A stretch of DNA of 64,000 bases, taken from NCBI RefSeq assembly GCF_047948215.1, contig NC_134458.1, positions 135,795,536 to 135,859,535 on the forward strand, read 5' to 3'. Source of the stretch: Lycorma delicatula (lineage: Eukaryota; Arthropoda; Insecta; Hemiptera; Fulgoridae). This document shows, one piece after another, positions 12,733 to 24,879 of the stretch (position 1 is the first letter of the stretch; each line of letters begins with the position of its first letter). Position numbers and translations under genes: made by a program. Under the pieces are notes generated by a model. The model saw only the letters and a list, made by a program, of their open reading frames with translations, was not told the origin of the DNA and made no database searches.

Positions 12733-12739
12733 AAGGACA

Positions 12740-14510
12740 AATCTCTTTTACAATTGTACTACATAGACAGTAACAAATATCGAAATGTGTGGATTTGTTG
12801 CCGTGTAATCCGCGTATTTACAACCAGCATATTCTTCCTGATTTTGATAAACTAATTAGAATACGAAAAAAAACAAAACTGAATTGATTAAAATGGATAT
12901 ATCCATCAAAATACGGTTATAATTTTTTTTTTATAATTCGGTACTTTCTAATAGTCTATACGATTTAGTCTCTAAATAAAAAATTAATTTTTCAAATTTT
13001 ATTAGATTTTTACTCTTACAAATATAAGGCAAAAAACCGGTTTAAAAAAATAATAAAGAATGATTTACGATCTAAACAATAATAAACTTTAATTATTCGG
13101 ATAAAAATAAAAAATTACTAATTCAGCACAAAGAATAGGTGGTCCTTTTATTGAAGAGGAATGAGAGGTGTAAGAGATATAAAAACGACAAGCGGGTTTG
13201 AATCGACCTTCCAACAAACAACTAGATAAATACTCCATGAAACCCGACAAACCAAAAAAGCAAATCAAATAGTTGCGGCGGCCCAGGTCATTTTAATATA
13301 TTGATTTATATAGAAGTGTACAATACTATCCCTATACGGAACGATATTATAGAATACAATTCAGTTAAGTAATAAATATATGATGATGAATTCTCTTTCT
13401 TTAAAAGAAGAACAGAACGGAAAAGTGCACGGACTTGACTTTTGAATGTTATATGTGCAGAGTGATTTAGATGATACAGGGTGTCTCGTTGATGTGGAAG
13501 GGCCGGTTTTTCACAGTCGTCCATCAACTGTAAACAAGACTTTTATTGCCGTACCTCACCTCTACGTCTATCTACTTCTCTCCCTCTATCTAACATTACC
13601 ATATTGTTCTCCATCAAAGCCATGAATAAAGAATTGTGATTTAAAACCGTTCGCTCGTTCGTTTTGTTCCTTGTGTGTTCTGTTGTGTTGCGTTGTAAAC
13701 TAAAATTCAACTGTTCTTTAGTCGTTTTCGGTTTAGACGGATGGATGGCTTTATGGTTACTTATAGCCTAAAGCCTTACCTTAAATCTACCTTTGACTTA
13801 TTTCGCTTACGCTTAAATATTTACAACAGTAAGTTACCCTGTTATCCGATATACATAAAAATACTAACAATATTAAAAATTCATTTATTCATCAGAAACA
13901 ATCGAATGTCCTTAACAGTTTTATATACACATGGCCTACATTTTATGAATAAAATTATTTCATAATTTTATGAAATAAATAAAAAGTGTTAAGACATCGT
14001 AGATGAAAATTATATCTGAGAAAAGTTGACTAAAGATTCTCAATAAGCTAAAGACGGTATGTAGCTTTTTTTTTAACTTAAAAATGAGTATTTTCTCTTT
14101 TATCGTTTTCTAATAGGAACTAAATACTTCTACACCTGTCTTATTTCATATGTGTTAAATTTTTTTTGACTTAAAGTCAATTTTAAAGAGATTCTCTTAC
14201 GTAATCCTTTTGGAAAATATTAACTTTTAACGGGTATTCTAATGTATTCGATTCATTGTGTCCCATAACATATCTATTCCCAATGTTAAAATGTCTAGCT
14301 TGACATCTGTTTTTTTTTCCATTGTTTATCCACGTAAATTTTATAAATTTCTTTTTACTCATAGAGTTTATTTATCTCGCTTAAATAGCTTGAATCTTAT
14401 TAACTAAGTCATCATTATAAAGGATTTGCTGCAGTTGATATGAACACAGTTAATGTTTTGAAAAAATTAATGTATCAAATTTACACCGATTTATAGTTCA
14501 CATTTTGTTT
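12740..14510. other. AT-rich spacer, no gene seen
   Basis: Short open frames only. The 13540-13740 part is pyrimidine-rich and less AT-biased (gttcgctcgttcgttttgtt), which might be an untranslated leader or an old repeat, but nothing confirms it. Confidence 0.35.
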
Positions 14511-14515
14511 AAATG

Positions 14516-14538
14516 TTTTTTTTTTTTTTTTTTTTTTT
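14516..14538. repeat. poly(T) tract
   Basis: 23 consecutive T. On the reverse strand this is an A-rich tail about 100 bp beyond the S2 copy at 14639, so it may be unrelated to it. Confidence 0.8.
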
Positions 14539-14638
14539 AGCGACAAACATGACCTTAAAAATAACAATTCACGATTTTTTGGGTTTTTTTTCATTTTTAT
14601 CCGGACTTTCGAGTCAAATCTACAATTTCGTACTTTTT

Positions 14639-14847
14639 CCTTTTTCGCCTCCGGTAATTACCGTTCAGATAATATTTCAGAGGATGAATGAGGATGATAT
14701 GTATGAGTGTAAATGAAGTGGTATCCACGATCTAGTACTCAAATCCGTGTAAAAATAACTGACTTTACTAGGACTTGAACGCTGGAACTTCCGACTTCCA
14801 AATCAGCTGATTTGGGAAGACGCGTTTATCACTAGACCAACCCATAC
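14639..14847 (-). repeat. S2 tRNA-derived SINE, head and tail present
   Basis: On the reverse strand the head begins 'gggttggtctagtgataaac' (A-box-like) and has 'gcgttcaagtcctagtaaag' (B-box-like). The body contains 'actagatcgtggatacc', and the tail is 'catcctctgaaatattatct' followed by 'ggtaattaccggaggcgaaa'. The central 'cacatctcaggaatgg' block seen in other copies is absent here. This is the best copy for recognising the tRNA origin of S2. Confidence 0.75.
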
Positions 14848-16254
14848 AATTCGTACTATAAATTTTATTTTTGATAATTTTTTTAGCAACTTTATTTCCA
14901 TTATTATTAACTTTAGTGTATATTTTAACAATTTTTGTTCTGCGCCCACTGGTATTTTGCGTAGTTCCCCTCTATTCACTCTTACAATTAAAATTAGTCA
15001 ATTTTTTTGTGATGACCAATTAAAATGTATAATTCACACAATTTATAAATAAAGAGTAACAGGTAATACAGTTATGTCACAATACTTTTGAACCGGGTAA
15101 CACGTGAGAGAATCATTACCACATGAGGAATTAATTCAGCGAGAGGAATACTATGCAGAATAACAATTTACATGAAAAAAGAACGGGAATTTTTTGTAAA
15201 TCCACTAACACTGTATATTTTTTTGTTACCTTTTCATCAAATCAAAACCTGTTTTACTTCTAAACAAGTAATTGAATTCATTTATATTATAAATCTGGAG
15301 AAAAGAACGGAAAGTCCCATCACGTATAAAAATCAATTCATATTTCATCGAATTACTGTTGAAAAACCAAACTAAGAACGAGGATCTTTTATTTTCATAG
15401 TTTTTCCTTCCCCGAGTAAATAACTACTCACCATCGAAAACAAAATTTAGCTTAACTAATAAGCAAATGTTGCATTAAGAGAATTTTTAAAAAAAACGAT
15501 CGGAAGGCTCAATTAAGCAACAAGTTTTTTTTTTTAATTTTACATTCAATGTTTCCAAAGACTGTTAGGTCCTTAGACATGGCGAAACATTTAAAACCTA
15601 ATTATTATTTGAAGTACTTTTTAATCAAATACATAAAATACTATTTTCTAAACTTTAAGAAAATTTACATTTTTCAAACAAGGGGTAAAATAATCTACTT
15701 ACAAAAAAATTATTTATTATTTAGATCTAGAAATATATTAATTAACAAAAACTTTTAAAACGATTTTGGATATAATTTTATCATTTTAATTTTAAAAAAT
15801 TTGACTTATTTTATATTTACACCACGTTAAGGTATACAAATTTAAAGCTCATTATAGAAAAAAACCCGTTTCTTTTTAAGTGTAATAAAATCAAGCGTAT
15901 CCTCTGCTCAAATATAAAGAAAACAAATTAGAACAAAATTTCCAGTTTATTAAAGCAAGAATCAGATCTATCTTATATGATTTTACTCGTATTTTCAAAG
16001 AAATTTACTTTTTTAATTCAAGTATTTTAATTTTATGAGTTTAGTACTAAGATAATATGTTAAATGCTTCTTATATTTCGTTTACCTGTTGTTTATCCGA
16101 CCAATAACAATGAAAGGACCTTAAAATTAAAGTACTACTTATAAACGGGGTTATATATCCTTTTATATATATATATATATATATGTAGATGCATTAAATT
16201 TTAATCAAAAGAACCATTCATGATAAATTCATTATCAAATTCTAGTAACTATCT

Positions 16255-16279
16255 GAAGAGTTGTATATTACAACTCTTC
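16255..16279. repeat. Perfect hairpin, 11-bp stem, 3-nt loop
   Basis: Arms gaagagttgta and tacaactcttc flank tat. No poly(T) run or gene is adjacent, so a terminator role is not indicated. Confidence 0.6.
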
Positions 16280-18047
16280 ACTTAGTACACTTCATTAGCG
16301 CTACTAAGGCTTTCAATAACCACTGATTGTAATAAGAGTTATGTTAAAAAACATCCTTCAATCCAGTTGTTTAAATACTAGCTTTCAAAAAAATTACCAA
16401 TACAGAGCTATAGAGTTTGCCCACCAATATTTATAAATGGATATGTATGTTAGGTTTCACAAATATTCAGTTATAAGTAAATATTAATTAAAATTAACTA
16501 TCACATTCCATCAAGCTGAAAAGTAACAAGCAAAAAAACAACAGAAGTGAATTACTATGCGTTTCAAAACGAGGACTACTCTATTTCTGTTACGAATAAA
16601 GTAAGACTGCAAGATGAAATTCATTGATGTATTTAGAGCAACATAAAGGACTTATTTAATGGTTTTGTGCAGAATTTATAGAGAAAGATAGATAAATAGA
16701 TAGAAAAAGAAAGAATGAGAGTGTGAGAAGGGTAACAGAGAGTGAATGAGTGAGTAAGAAAGTTAACTTGCGAGACGAAGAAATATATCACGCCGAGTGC
16801 ATATCGTAATGTTAGACTAGTAAAAGGAGAAATTACATATTACTTCGTGAGCCAACCATAATACACAATGTACTCTATTAAAATCATAAATGTAATAGAA
16901 TCATTTATATAATAAATTAAAATATAATCTACTTTAAACTATGAAAAATTTGTACGTTTTAAAGTAAAATAATAATAATAATAATAAACGTTAATTTTTT
17001 TTAAATTTATTAATTAAAAATAATTTTCCAATGAAATTAAAAGAAATAAACGGGTTTGCCGAATAACTTTTTGAAAACTGTTCTATAGTTTTATGGAGTT
17101 CAAAGTTAGTTGCAGTCTATCTAGGCCGGAAGTGTCAATCCAGACACTTTGCTTTGCTTATCATTCTGCAATATTAACAACCCACTGTCTGTACCATTTA
17201 CAGAATGAAAATTTATAAATTATTTATATGTTTTAAAAAAAAAAGGCATACCGTCTAATAAATTAGATGAACATAATAATGTTTCTACCATGTCAATCGA
17301 ACAACTTGTATGTAATCCTTAAGAAGGTACTTTATTCATTACGAATATTTTACTCTTTTTCCAGCTGATTTTTGTATCACAGTCGTTAATTATTCCTTTC
17401 TTGACAATCTTCATCCTTCAAATTTCTATCTTTAATAATTCGATAACTCCGCTCATCTATAATTTGGTTATCCTCGTCTTTTTCGTTCTACTGGACTTCA
17501 ATCCTACGGTGTACCGATCTGACACACTACATCCTAATCTGGTATTAAAATACCAACCTATCAGGTCTACCAGACAACATGTATAATATTTTCATTCTCT
17601 AAATTCATTATCTACGCTGTTTGGTGTTTCCATCTTTCTTTATATCTTCTTATCTCAGTGCGTGCAATTTCGATAATGTAAAACTTCGTCTCAAAATTTT
17701 CATCGGCAGAGCTTTCATCACATTTTGATTTATATTTTTTTACGTCAAAATCCGTATTTCTTCTTAACTAACCCTTCTATTCTACTTTGAGCCTCAACCT
17801 AATTACTTTAATCACAACATTAAATTTAAGAGCTCATTTACCTTCTTTCTTTGAACAATTCTCTTTGATATTTCCCACTATTTATTCCAGGCCATGTTCA
17901 GTACTATCTGTACTTTGATGATCCCTCTATCGTACGTTTCCTATTCAAAGATATCGACAAAATACTCCAACTGGTAAAAGTTTCAGTCTACACAGGCGTT
18001 ACTTTTCAGACTTGTATAAATTATTAAAAACTCGTTGCATTTAGATG

Positions 18048-18083
18048 TAGATGTAGCATCTAACTTGTTGGATGCTACATCTA
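18048..18083. repeat. Perfect hairpin, 13-bp stem, 10-nt loop
   Basis: Arms tagatgtagcatc and gatgctacatcta flank taacttgttg. Function unknown. Confidence 0.6.
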
Positions 18084-18474
18084 GAAGACTGTTCATAAAT
18101 AATAGAATATTTCAATCTATGATAACATCCAAACTAGCACATTTAAGTTTAATTTCATTCAGAAATTTTTTTAGATACTTATCACTAAGATGTCGTTGAG
18201 AAAGCGTATTCCATTTAATTACTAATTTTTTATCACCGATTAAAATAAAAAGTACTTTCTAGTGATTTAAAAACAATTTCTTTGGTACTTCACAAAATTA
18301 TTTTTCCAAATACTTAAAGAGCGTGTATTTCCTATAGGTTAATATTTTTCAGTAAGATTTTTAACATTAAAATTTATTCGTACATTCTATCTTTCCAGAG
18401 TAGATTTAGAAATGCTGTTCAGAAATTTTTATTTTTAATTTACTCCTCTCCCTGATTATACAATTATATGCAGT

Positions 18475-18620
18475 GTCCCGAGAGGTGCTGCCAAATTAAG
18501 GTTCTGATTCAGGACATCAAAATAAATAAAAGTATAGATGTGCCCTTCCTTTATGGATAAATCTCCCTTCATTTTTCCTGTGCTCACTTTTGAGTTTTTT
18601 TCAACAAAAATCTGAAGTGG
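18475..18620 (+). repeat. R5 dispersed repeat fragment
   Basis: Contains 'ggttctgattcaggacatca' and 'aaataaataaaag', then a pyrimidine-rich stretch like that at 7312-7420. It abuts the M1 copy that follows. Confidence 0.55.
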
Positions 18621-18639
18621 ACATCTATTAAATGACATA

Positions 18640-19250
18640 TACACATTTTTTTTTAATGAAAAGTACACAAAATTTTATTTCTTTAACAACTTCTGATATT
18701 TTTTTCAATTTCATTTTTTTATTGTTATTATTGAATTATTATTATTTATCGTAAATGTTTTTTTTTACAATCAGAAGTTAATAATTATTAATAAATCAAA
18801 ACTTTAAATTAAAAAAAAAGGAGACGAAAACTGAATCGATCTGATATGCCTTCCCGTTTTAAGAACCAAATACTTCATTAATTAAAATTTCATTTGGCTA
18901 TAACTCTGGAACCAATAAAAAAAAGTACCACTTATGATATATCGTAGAAACCTCTCAATGAGAGCTTATTACTGCAGTTAAGAAAAAGTTCAAAATCTAT
19001 TTTTTTTTTATTTTGGGCTCTTTTGGACACTTTTGGTTCATTCGATTGCAATCAAAAGGGAAGGTGCACAACTAGATATTACAACAGTCCTAAATCTAAA
19101 ATTTCAACAACCTACGGCTAATCGTTATGAGTTATGCGAGATACATACGTACGTACAGACGTCACACCGAAGCTAGTCAAAATGGATTCAGAGATGGTTA
19201 AAATGGATATTTCCGTTGAAATCTGAAAACCGACATTTTTCGCCATATCA
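18640..19250 (+). repeat. M1 element copy, both ends lost
   Basis: Body blocks occur in the usual M1 order: 'aagtacacaaaattttattt', 'ggagacgaaaactgaatcga', 'tggctataactctggaacca', 'ctctcaatgagagctta', 'gattgcaatcaaaaggg', 'cctacggctaatcg', 'tagtcaaaatggattcag' and 'atttccgttgaaatctgaaa'. The terminal acttccttgtacg and cgtacaaggaagt motifs are missing on both sides. Confidence 0.7.
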
Positions 19251-19439
19251 ATACTATACAAAATGTATATCTTACAAACGAACTGAGATATTGTAATTAA
19301 ATTTATGTACACATAACCAACATCATGTTATATAAAATAAATAGATTTTACCAATTTTTACCTTTGAAGATTTCAAAATGGCAGCCATTAAAATGTTTAA
19401 TCCTTACTAGTCCCGTAAACATTATTTTTATCAAATTAT

Positions 19440-19556
19440 ATTTTAATAGTGACCTCTTGCTGCTCCGCAGCGTTGTTAGTAGAAATTAAGGTTATAAGTT
19501 TAAAAAACACAGTTAAAAACCTAATACACCCGTGCTGCTCCACAGCGCTATTATTA
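19440..19556 (+). repeat. Short direct repeat around a small GC hairpin
   Basis: 'gctgctccgcagcg' at about 19459 and 'gctgctccacagcg' at about 19532 lie some 75 bp apart in similar surroundings. Origin unknown. Confidence 0.4.
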
Positions 19557-19675
19557 CAAAGTAATGTTAAATATTTTTTTTTTTAAATCGACTTATTCCA
19601 TTTACAACACGTCTCACCCCAATCCCCTTGTTTTTCTCTTTTCTTTTCTATCACTGATAAAATGCGTGCTCATTA

Positions 19676-19975
19676 CCTATTTCCAATCAGTCCAGACGAT
19701 CTATTGAACGGATTGGGTTGACTGTTTTTTATTCTACTCGGAATGGCCCACAGATACGTCATCAATCATTGACAGATCTTCAAAGTGAATTTCCTGAGAG
19801 TATAACCTCGAAAAATTCCACAATTAAATAATAAACGAGAATTTTTTTTTTTCAAATTTCTCAGAGAAGACTCAAATTTGAGGTTCTCTGACGATTGATG
19901 ACATCTGTCGGTCAATCCGAACATAAAAAACAGCCCAATCCGTCCAGTAAAACGCCCAGACGGACTGGAAATAGG
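19676..19975. mobile_element. F2 fold-back element, 300 bp
   Basis: Two arms of about 120 bp are inverted, diverged copies. The left arm begins 'cctatttccaatcagtccag' and contains 'acggattgggttgactgttt' and 'acgtcatcaatcattgacag'. The reverse complement of the right arm begins 'cctatttccagtccgtctgg' and contains 'acggattgggctgttttt' and 'atgtcatcaatcgtcagag'. An AT-rich spacer of about 50 bp lies between. There is no coding capacity, consistent with a MITE or fold-back element. Target duplications are not obvious. Confidence 0.75.
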
Positions 19976-20390
19976 TTTTTAACATGTAAGATTAGATAAA
20001 ATATTAAATCTTACATTTATTTTTTCAAATCAGTTTGATTTGATTCAAACTAATTTGAAGAAATAAATGTTATTTTATTAACAACAAAAGGCTTAATCAG
20101 TTAATAAATAAAATTATTAAAAAAAGCTGACATATGGTGAAACTGTTTAATTGTATTGTAAAAACTATGCATGAAAACAGAGCACAAATATTTAGACCAC
20201 ACAATTTTGCGATCCGTTTCATCAAATTCAGGCATATTTCAGCTGTTTATTAACTGATGTGAACAAACAGATGTCATTTTTTTCATAATAAAAAGCTTAA
20301 CGTTTTATCTAATAAAAACATAATTTCATAAAATTAATAATTAACCGAGTTATTAATAGTTAAAACTTATTTCAACTAAAGCGATATAGA

Positions 20391-20470
20391 TCATTTGTCC
20401 GCATGAACTTTTATTTATGTTGTTTATTTTGATACCCTGAATCAGTCCGTTAACATACCTCCTAGGATAG
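20391..20470 (-). repeat. R5 repeat fragment, reverse
   Basis: 'tgtttattttgataccctga' followed by atcagtcc is the reverse of the R5 block (ggactgattcgggacatc). Confidence 0.5.
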
Positions 20471-22660
20471 CCTATAAAACTACTCGACAAAAGTTGAATC
20501 AGTTATTCTGACACTTTTAATTTTTAAAATCATATTACTCCAAAGGTTTTTTTTTAAATTATTTTAATTATTTTAATCATTACTGATTACAGCTTTCTAA
20601 AAAAATTAAATTTAATTACTGTACGAATAAAAGTAAGTCGATTGATTTATGACAAACAGTGATATGTTCATCCAATTTAAACAATTATGCGACACTTTAA
20701 TAAATACTAATACTTAAAAAGTTTTCATAATTTAAATGGTTCAAATGATGTAATTTAAATAAACCTTGATTGAAACGTAAGATGTATGGTAAATATTCTC
20801 AGCCCAAAGTTTAGCTTGAGGCGACTTACAGAACGAAATCATTAAATGGTGTAGTTTAAGTTAAAGTATTAATATATCTTTCATTACCATTTTAAGATTT
20901 AAGTAGAATTTTCTTGGCTTTTAATTAGATCCGTATGCCTGTATTTCCCGTTTATATGGATTTCTAGGGTTCAATTAACGGTTTTATCACTGGAATGATC
21001 AGTTTTAATGATGAAAATAAGCCGACCCAAAACCTATTAAAAGGAAGTATAAACTGAGAATTAACAAGTTAGTTAAATGATTACAAATTTCTTTTCATTA
21101 TTCTGTTGTGTGCTAGATCTGTAATTAATGAAGAAAACCGTTTGAAATATAAAATTTTAGGCCGGTTTAACTCGAAAATTTTGGCTAAAATATTTTATAA
21201 ATAAATGGGTTTGATGTTACATCACTGTTTAATTTTAATGAAAATAATTTTTTTTAATAGGATTTGGAAAAAAACTGTTTTTTCCAAAGCACCCTAAATA
21301 TTTCTTATATTTAAATTATGGCAATTAAAAAACTCTGATTCTTTACTCGTTCAAATTGTTTTCAGGTTATTTTTTCTAAAAAGATTTTGATTATGAGTAC
21401 AGATTCAAATTTTTTTTAATAATTTTAAGTTTACATTTTTTATCTTTTATTTTGATTTAAAAAATCGAAGTAGATTTTTACTCTATTATTTTATTTCGAG
21501 TAATAAAAGTTATTAATGCCAATAAAATTTATATCATATAAAGGCTGATATACGTTTTACCATACGTTGTTACAAATAAGCCTAATCAATGAAGAAATGA
21601 AATAATCCGACAGTTACTACGATTTATATGTACATTCTTCTAAAATTTATACTAACTAATAATTTTACTGTAAATTACTAAAATTTCTATTAAGTTTAAA
21701 TCTAGCAGACGTAAAAAAAAGTTCACGTTACAGAAATGTAAATAAATAAATAAACAATACGAAAAAAAAGTAATATTATTTTTATTACAAGTGTAGTCTC
21801 ATAAATATTAGTGGAGCCAGTCGCTTAGAAATGTAAAAAAAAAACTTATTCTATTAACGAGAAACCAGAAAAAAAGAAAAACTCTACCCTCAACAGCCTT
21901 CAGACTTCAACCGTTGCAGTAAAAGCAACGTTGGTCGCGTCAGTAGAACAGCCCTCTCTCAAACTTTTGCCATAACGTTAAACACATCTTTTTTATGTTA
22001 ACATTTCAGTTGGTTTTTCGCGAATATCCTAAAGCAATTTTTGTGTATGTTAGCTCATTATTTCGTTCACTATACTCGTCCAACTCATTTTCTCAACCGA
22101 AATAATTACTCTACATAATAAATTGTTGTAAATAATAAAAAAAAGTCTTTATTCATATACAAAAATTAAAATAAAAAATATATATATATTATATATAATG
22201 CGTAATTTATGAGAAACAGAAAACATAAATTTAAAACTATTTTTTTTTTAAATTTAATATGAAAAATTATTAGTAATTTTAAACTAAGATTTACAAATTA
22301 TTTAAATTTTTGAACTTTCAAATAAAAACAATTAATTTTATATTTATTTTTACTTAATTTTATATTTATGTGCCATTTCACGATGTTTTTATACAATATC
22401 AATAAATGGAGTTTGTCATTAATCGAGTCATAGAAAGAATCGACAAACTAATGAATTACGAAAATCATGTGCAAATAAGTAAGAACGAAGCAGTCCATCT
22501 ATTAAATAAACTAGACTTTGGTAAAACAAGTTCAATAAATATAGACCTTAAGTGGTAATACTATAATTTAGAGTTTTTTACTTAATTTTTATTTTACTTT
22601 ACGGATAAATATAGCTAAATTAGCTATACAAAAAGAGAAAATATATTAAAAAATGCACTG
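20471..22660. other. AT-rich spacer, no gene seen
   Basis: Dense A/T homopolymers and stops in all frames. I recognise nothing in it. Confidence 0.45.
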
Positions 22661-23060
22661 CTTATGGCCTATAACTTAGACTTGACCAAACCAATTTAGT
22701 TCAAATATTTCTATATATGGCGCATTGATCGTATAATTTTTTTTTCAAAATTCGTTAGGGAAATGGAGGATATCTTGAAATAAAACCAATTTCGAATTTC
22801 TTCAAAATTTTAGAGAAAATGTTATTAAAGTAATTTGTTACCTACAATGCATATATAAATAATCCAAAAACATTTTTTTTGTCAAAAAATCAACCCCTCA
22901 CCTAATAGAATAAAAATATATGTTTTTTGTTGTTTTGCTTTATCTCCTTTCGGTTTAAATATTCTCCAAACGTTTTTTGAAAGTTTATGTTTCATATATA
23001 GAGCTATCAAGAAATTTCTACAACTTTTTTAAATTGCAGACCTCAGATCTAAAATTCAGT
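22661..23060 (+). repeat. R3 dispersed repeat copy
   Basis: 'cttatggcctataacttaga' and 'tttctatatatggcgcatt' are followed by 'ggaaatggaggatatctt' and 'acctacaatgcatatataaa'. The same order is seen at 37763-38275. Non-coding. Confidence 0.65.
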
Positions 23061-24055
23061 AAAAGATTTTGCAATGAAAAAGCTGTGAAAGATATTGTTA
23101 TAATTTGGCAGGCCTAGTCGGGAATGTCATCCAATACTTTGCCAGATTTCTTTGGATTACACTTAATATAAAAAAATATTCAAAGAAAAAAAATACACAT
23201 ATTTTTAATATTATCTAAATATCATATTTTAATTTGTTTTAAACGGATATTTTACTATTTCTACTTTTAAATTTAAAAATGCGCTTTTTTTTTAAAAAAA
23301 GTAGAAAAAATTTTATAAGTTTCTTTTAATCAAAATGTAGTAGTTATTCAGGGTCTTATTACTTACTAATAGTTAAGAAGTCCTTGACGTTTGATAAAAG
23401 TATGACCTGGTGTTGCATTCAAGCAATCAAATATCTATAGATCGTCAAAACCCATCTCTCACACCTAAATCTCATCTTATAAGATTGAATAATATGTAAA
23501 TAATTTCTTTAAGATTAAAATTTAGGATACACAAAATATCTATAAAAAAAATTCCAATTACTATTTTATAGGTCATCTTATCTAACAATTAATAAATTAT
23601 TTTATTATATAATGATTCTATTATTAAACGGTCATTATTACAAAAAGTATTTTGTATTTTTTTTAAATTTGCTTTGGAAATTAAAGGAAATTCCAAATTC
23701 AAACGGTATCTAACGTTTATATATTTTTAAGCCTTGCTGTTCCCCAGTAATAACGATTTCGATAATTTATTATTATATTTTTTTTAACCTATAGACAAAG
23801 TTTTCCTGACAGTTTCATAGTACGAGTAATATTATTTCCAAATAATATAAATGGAAAAATGTTTAAAGGTAATAAGTTGGTGATATGAAAACATTTATAT
23901 TTTTTGTCATCATTACAAAGAATTCTTTTTTTATTATTATTATATAGCGATGTACAGTTATTATTATTATACAATGATGTAAGTTTGTATACATTATTTT
24001 TGTCTTGTCAATTGTGAGTAAAAAACTAACCTTATAAAATGATACGTAACGTCAA
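23061..24055. other. AT-rich spacer, no gene seen
   Basis: Nothing recognisable beyond short A/T runs and a small ATT-rich stretch near 23930-23970. Confidence 0.4.
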
Positions 24056-24061
24056 TGACAA

Positions 24062-24125
24062 CGCAGTTGTAGAACTTTCCTGTCACTCGGCGAAAGCCGC
24101 GTTCCGGGAAAGTCCTACAACTGTG
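24062..24125 (+). ncRNA. 64-nt bulge-free hairpin, candidate small-RNA precursor
   Basis: The sequence folds symmetrically around a GAAA loop at 24092-24095 closed by cggc/gccg. Going outward, 24062-24091 pairs with 24096-24125 with four mismatches (24087/24100, 24084/24103, 24083/24104 and 24073/24114), two G-T wobbles and no bulges. The outer block pairs gcagttgtagaactttcc with ggaaagtcctacaactgt. Length and regularity are those of an animal pre-miRNA, and it is GC-rich in an AT-rich setting. A tiny inverted-repeat element is an equally possible explanation. No hammerhead CTGANGA core was found. Either strand could be transcribed. Confidence 0.4.
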
Positions 24126-24354
24126 GCTTGTTTCTGACACACGGCTTATACACACAAAACTTAATTTAAAACATTTATCATTTTATTTAAATGTAATATT
24201 TTTTCGTTTATTTAATTCAATGATTTTAACTAAAGCGCGCGGGCATATCATATTTAATTCGTGGGGTGTGGCAGTACTAGCGGCGATTACTTGTTATTTT
24301 TTAATTGTTAACAAACGTACCTAAAAAAAATATGACCTTTATTAGGCGAAATCT

Positions 24355-24640
24355 CGAGATACTGAGGAGACCTTGTTCCCCCTTGACCTTTTAATTTGAA
24401 AATTTAATTGCATCAATGCCTCATATATAGAAGTAATCTGATCAAGTTTGGTCAAAGTCGGTCCAGTAGTTCTGGAGATATAAGGTGATTTAGAGGCCTA
24501 CACCAAACACGCACAACGTACATACGAACATTAACATCCGGAAAATTTCCATCCGGTTTTTTTGGTTTCCTAAGGTGTCAAAACGTCAACATCTGATGAA
24601 AACCTCATATGCCCAAACTGAAGTTTCGTGGATATTACGC
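24355..24640 (-). repeat. R3 repeat copy, reverse, partial
   Basis: 'atgcctcatatatagaagta' and 'cagtagttctggagatataa' are the reverse of the R3 start, as at 29985-30065. Beyond it comes 'ggtttcctaaggtgtcaaaa', which resembles the outer part of the 29400-30200 copy. Confidence 0.55.
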
Positions 24641-24879
24641 ACAAGTGAAAAACAATTTTCAACTATCAGTTTAAACTGAATGCAGTTCACCAATGTATTT
24701 TATTTTCTGTCAAATAATTAAATAAAATTATTTTTTTGAGAATAAATATACAATTTTTATAAGAATTTGCTTAGAAAATTCAAAATTAATACGATTCTAG
24801 ATGATAATTTTCATTTAATAATCAGATGTTTTACCAAACCTATTATTTTTATTTTATTTTACTTTTTTTATTTCATTAA

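Larger units (their letters stand above)
14850..18470. other. AT-rich spacer with two hairpins and a purine-rich patch
   Basis: No gene supported. It holds a (TA)n tract near 16166-16184, a purine-rich run at 16680-16770, and hairpins at 16255-16279 and 18048-18083. The 17380-18020 portion is pyrimidine-rich and might be an old reverse-strand coding relic, but no motif could be read with confidence. Confidence 0.4.

Noticed and set aside
12661..12855. 64-codon frame with Arg-Glu repeats
   Set aside because: Produced by the (GA)n microsatellite.
17380..18020. Reverse-strand LINE relic
   Set aside because: Strand composition hinted at it, but no conserved motif could be read in any frame.
24062..24125. 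Hammerhead or twister ribozyme
   Set aside because: The conserved hammerhead CTGANGA core and the twister core were not found; only a simple stem with a GAAA loop is present.
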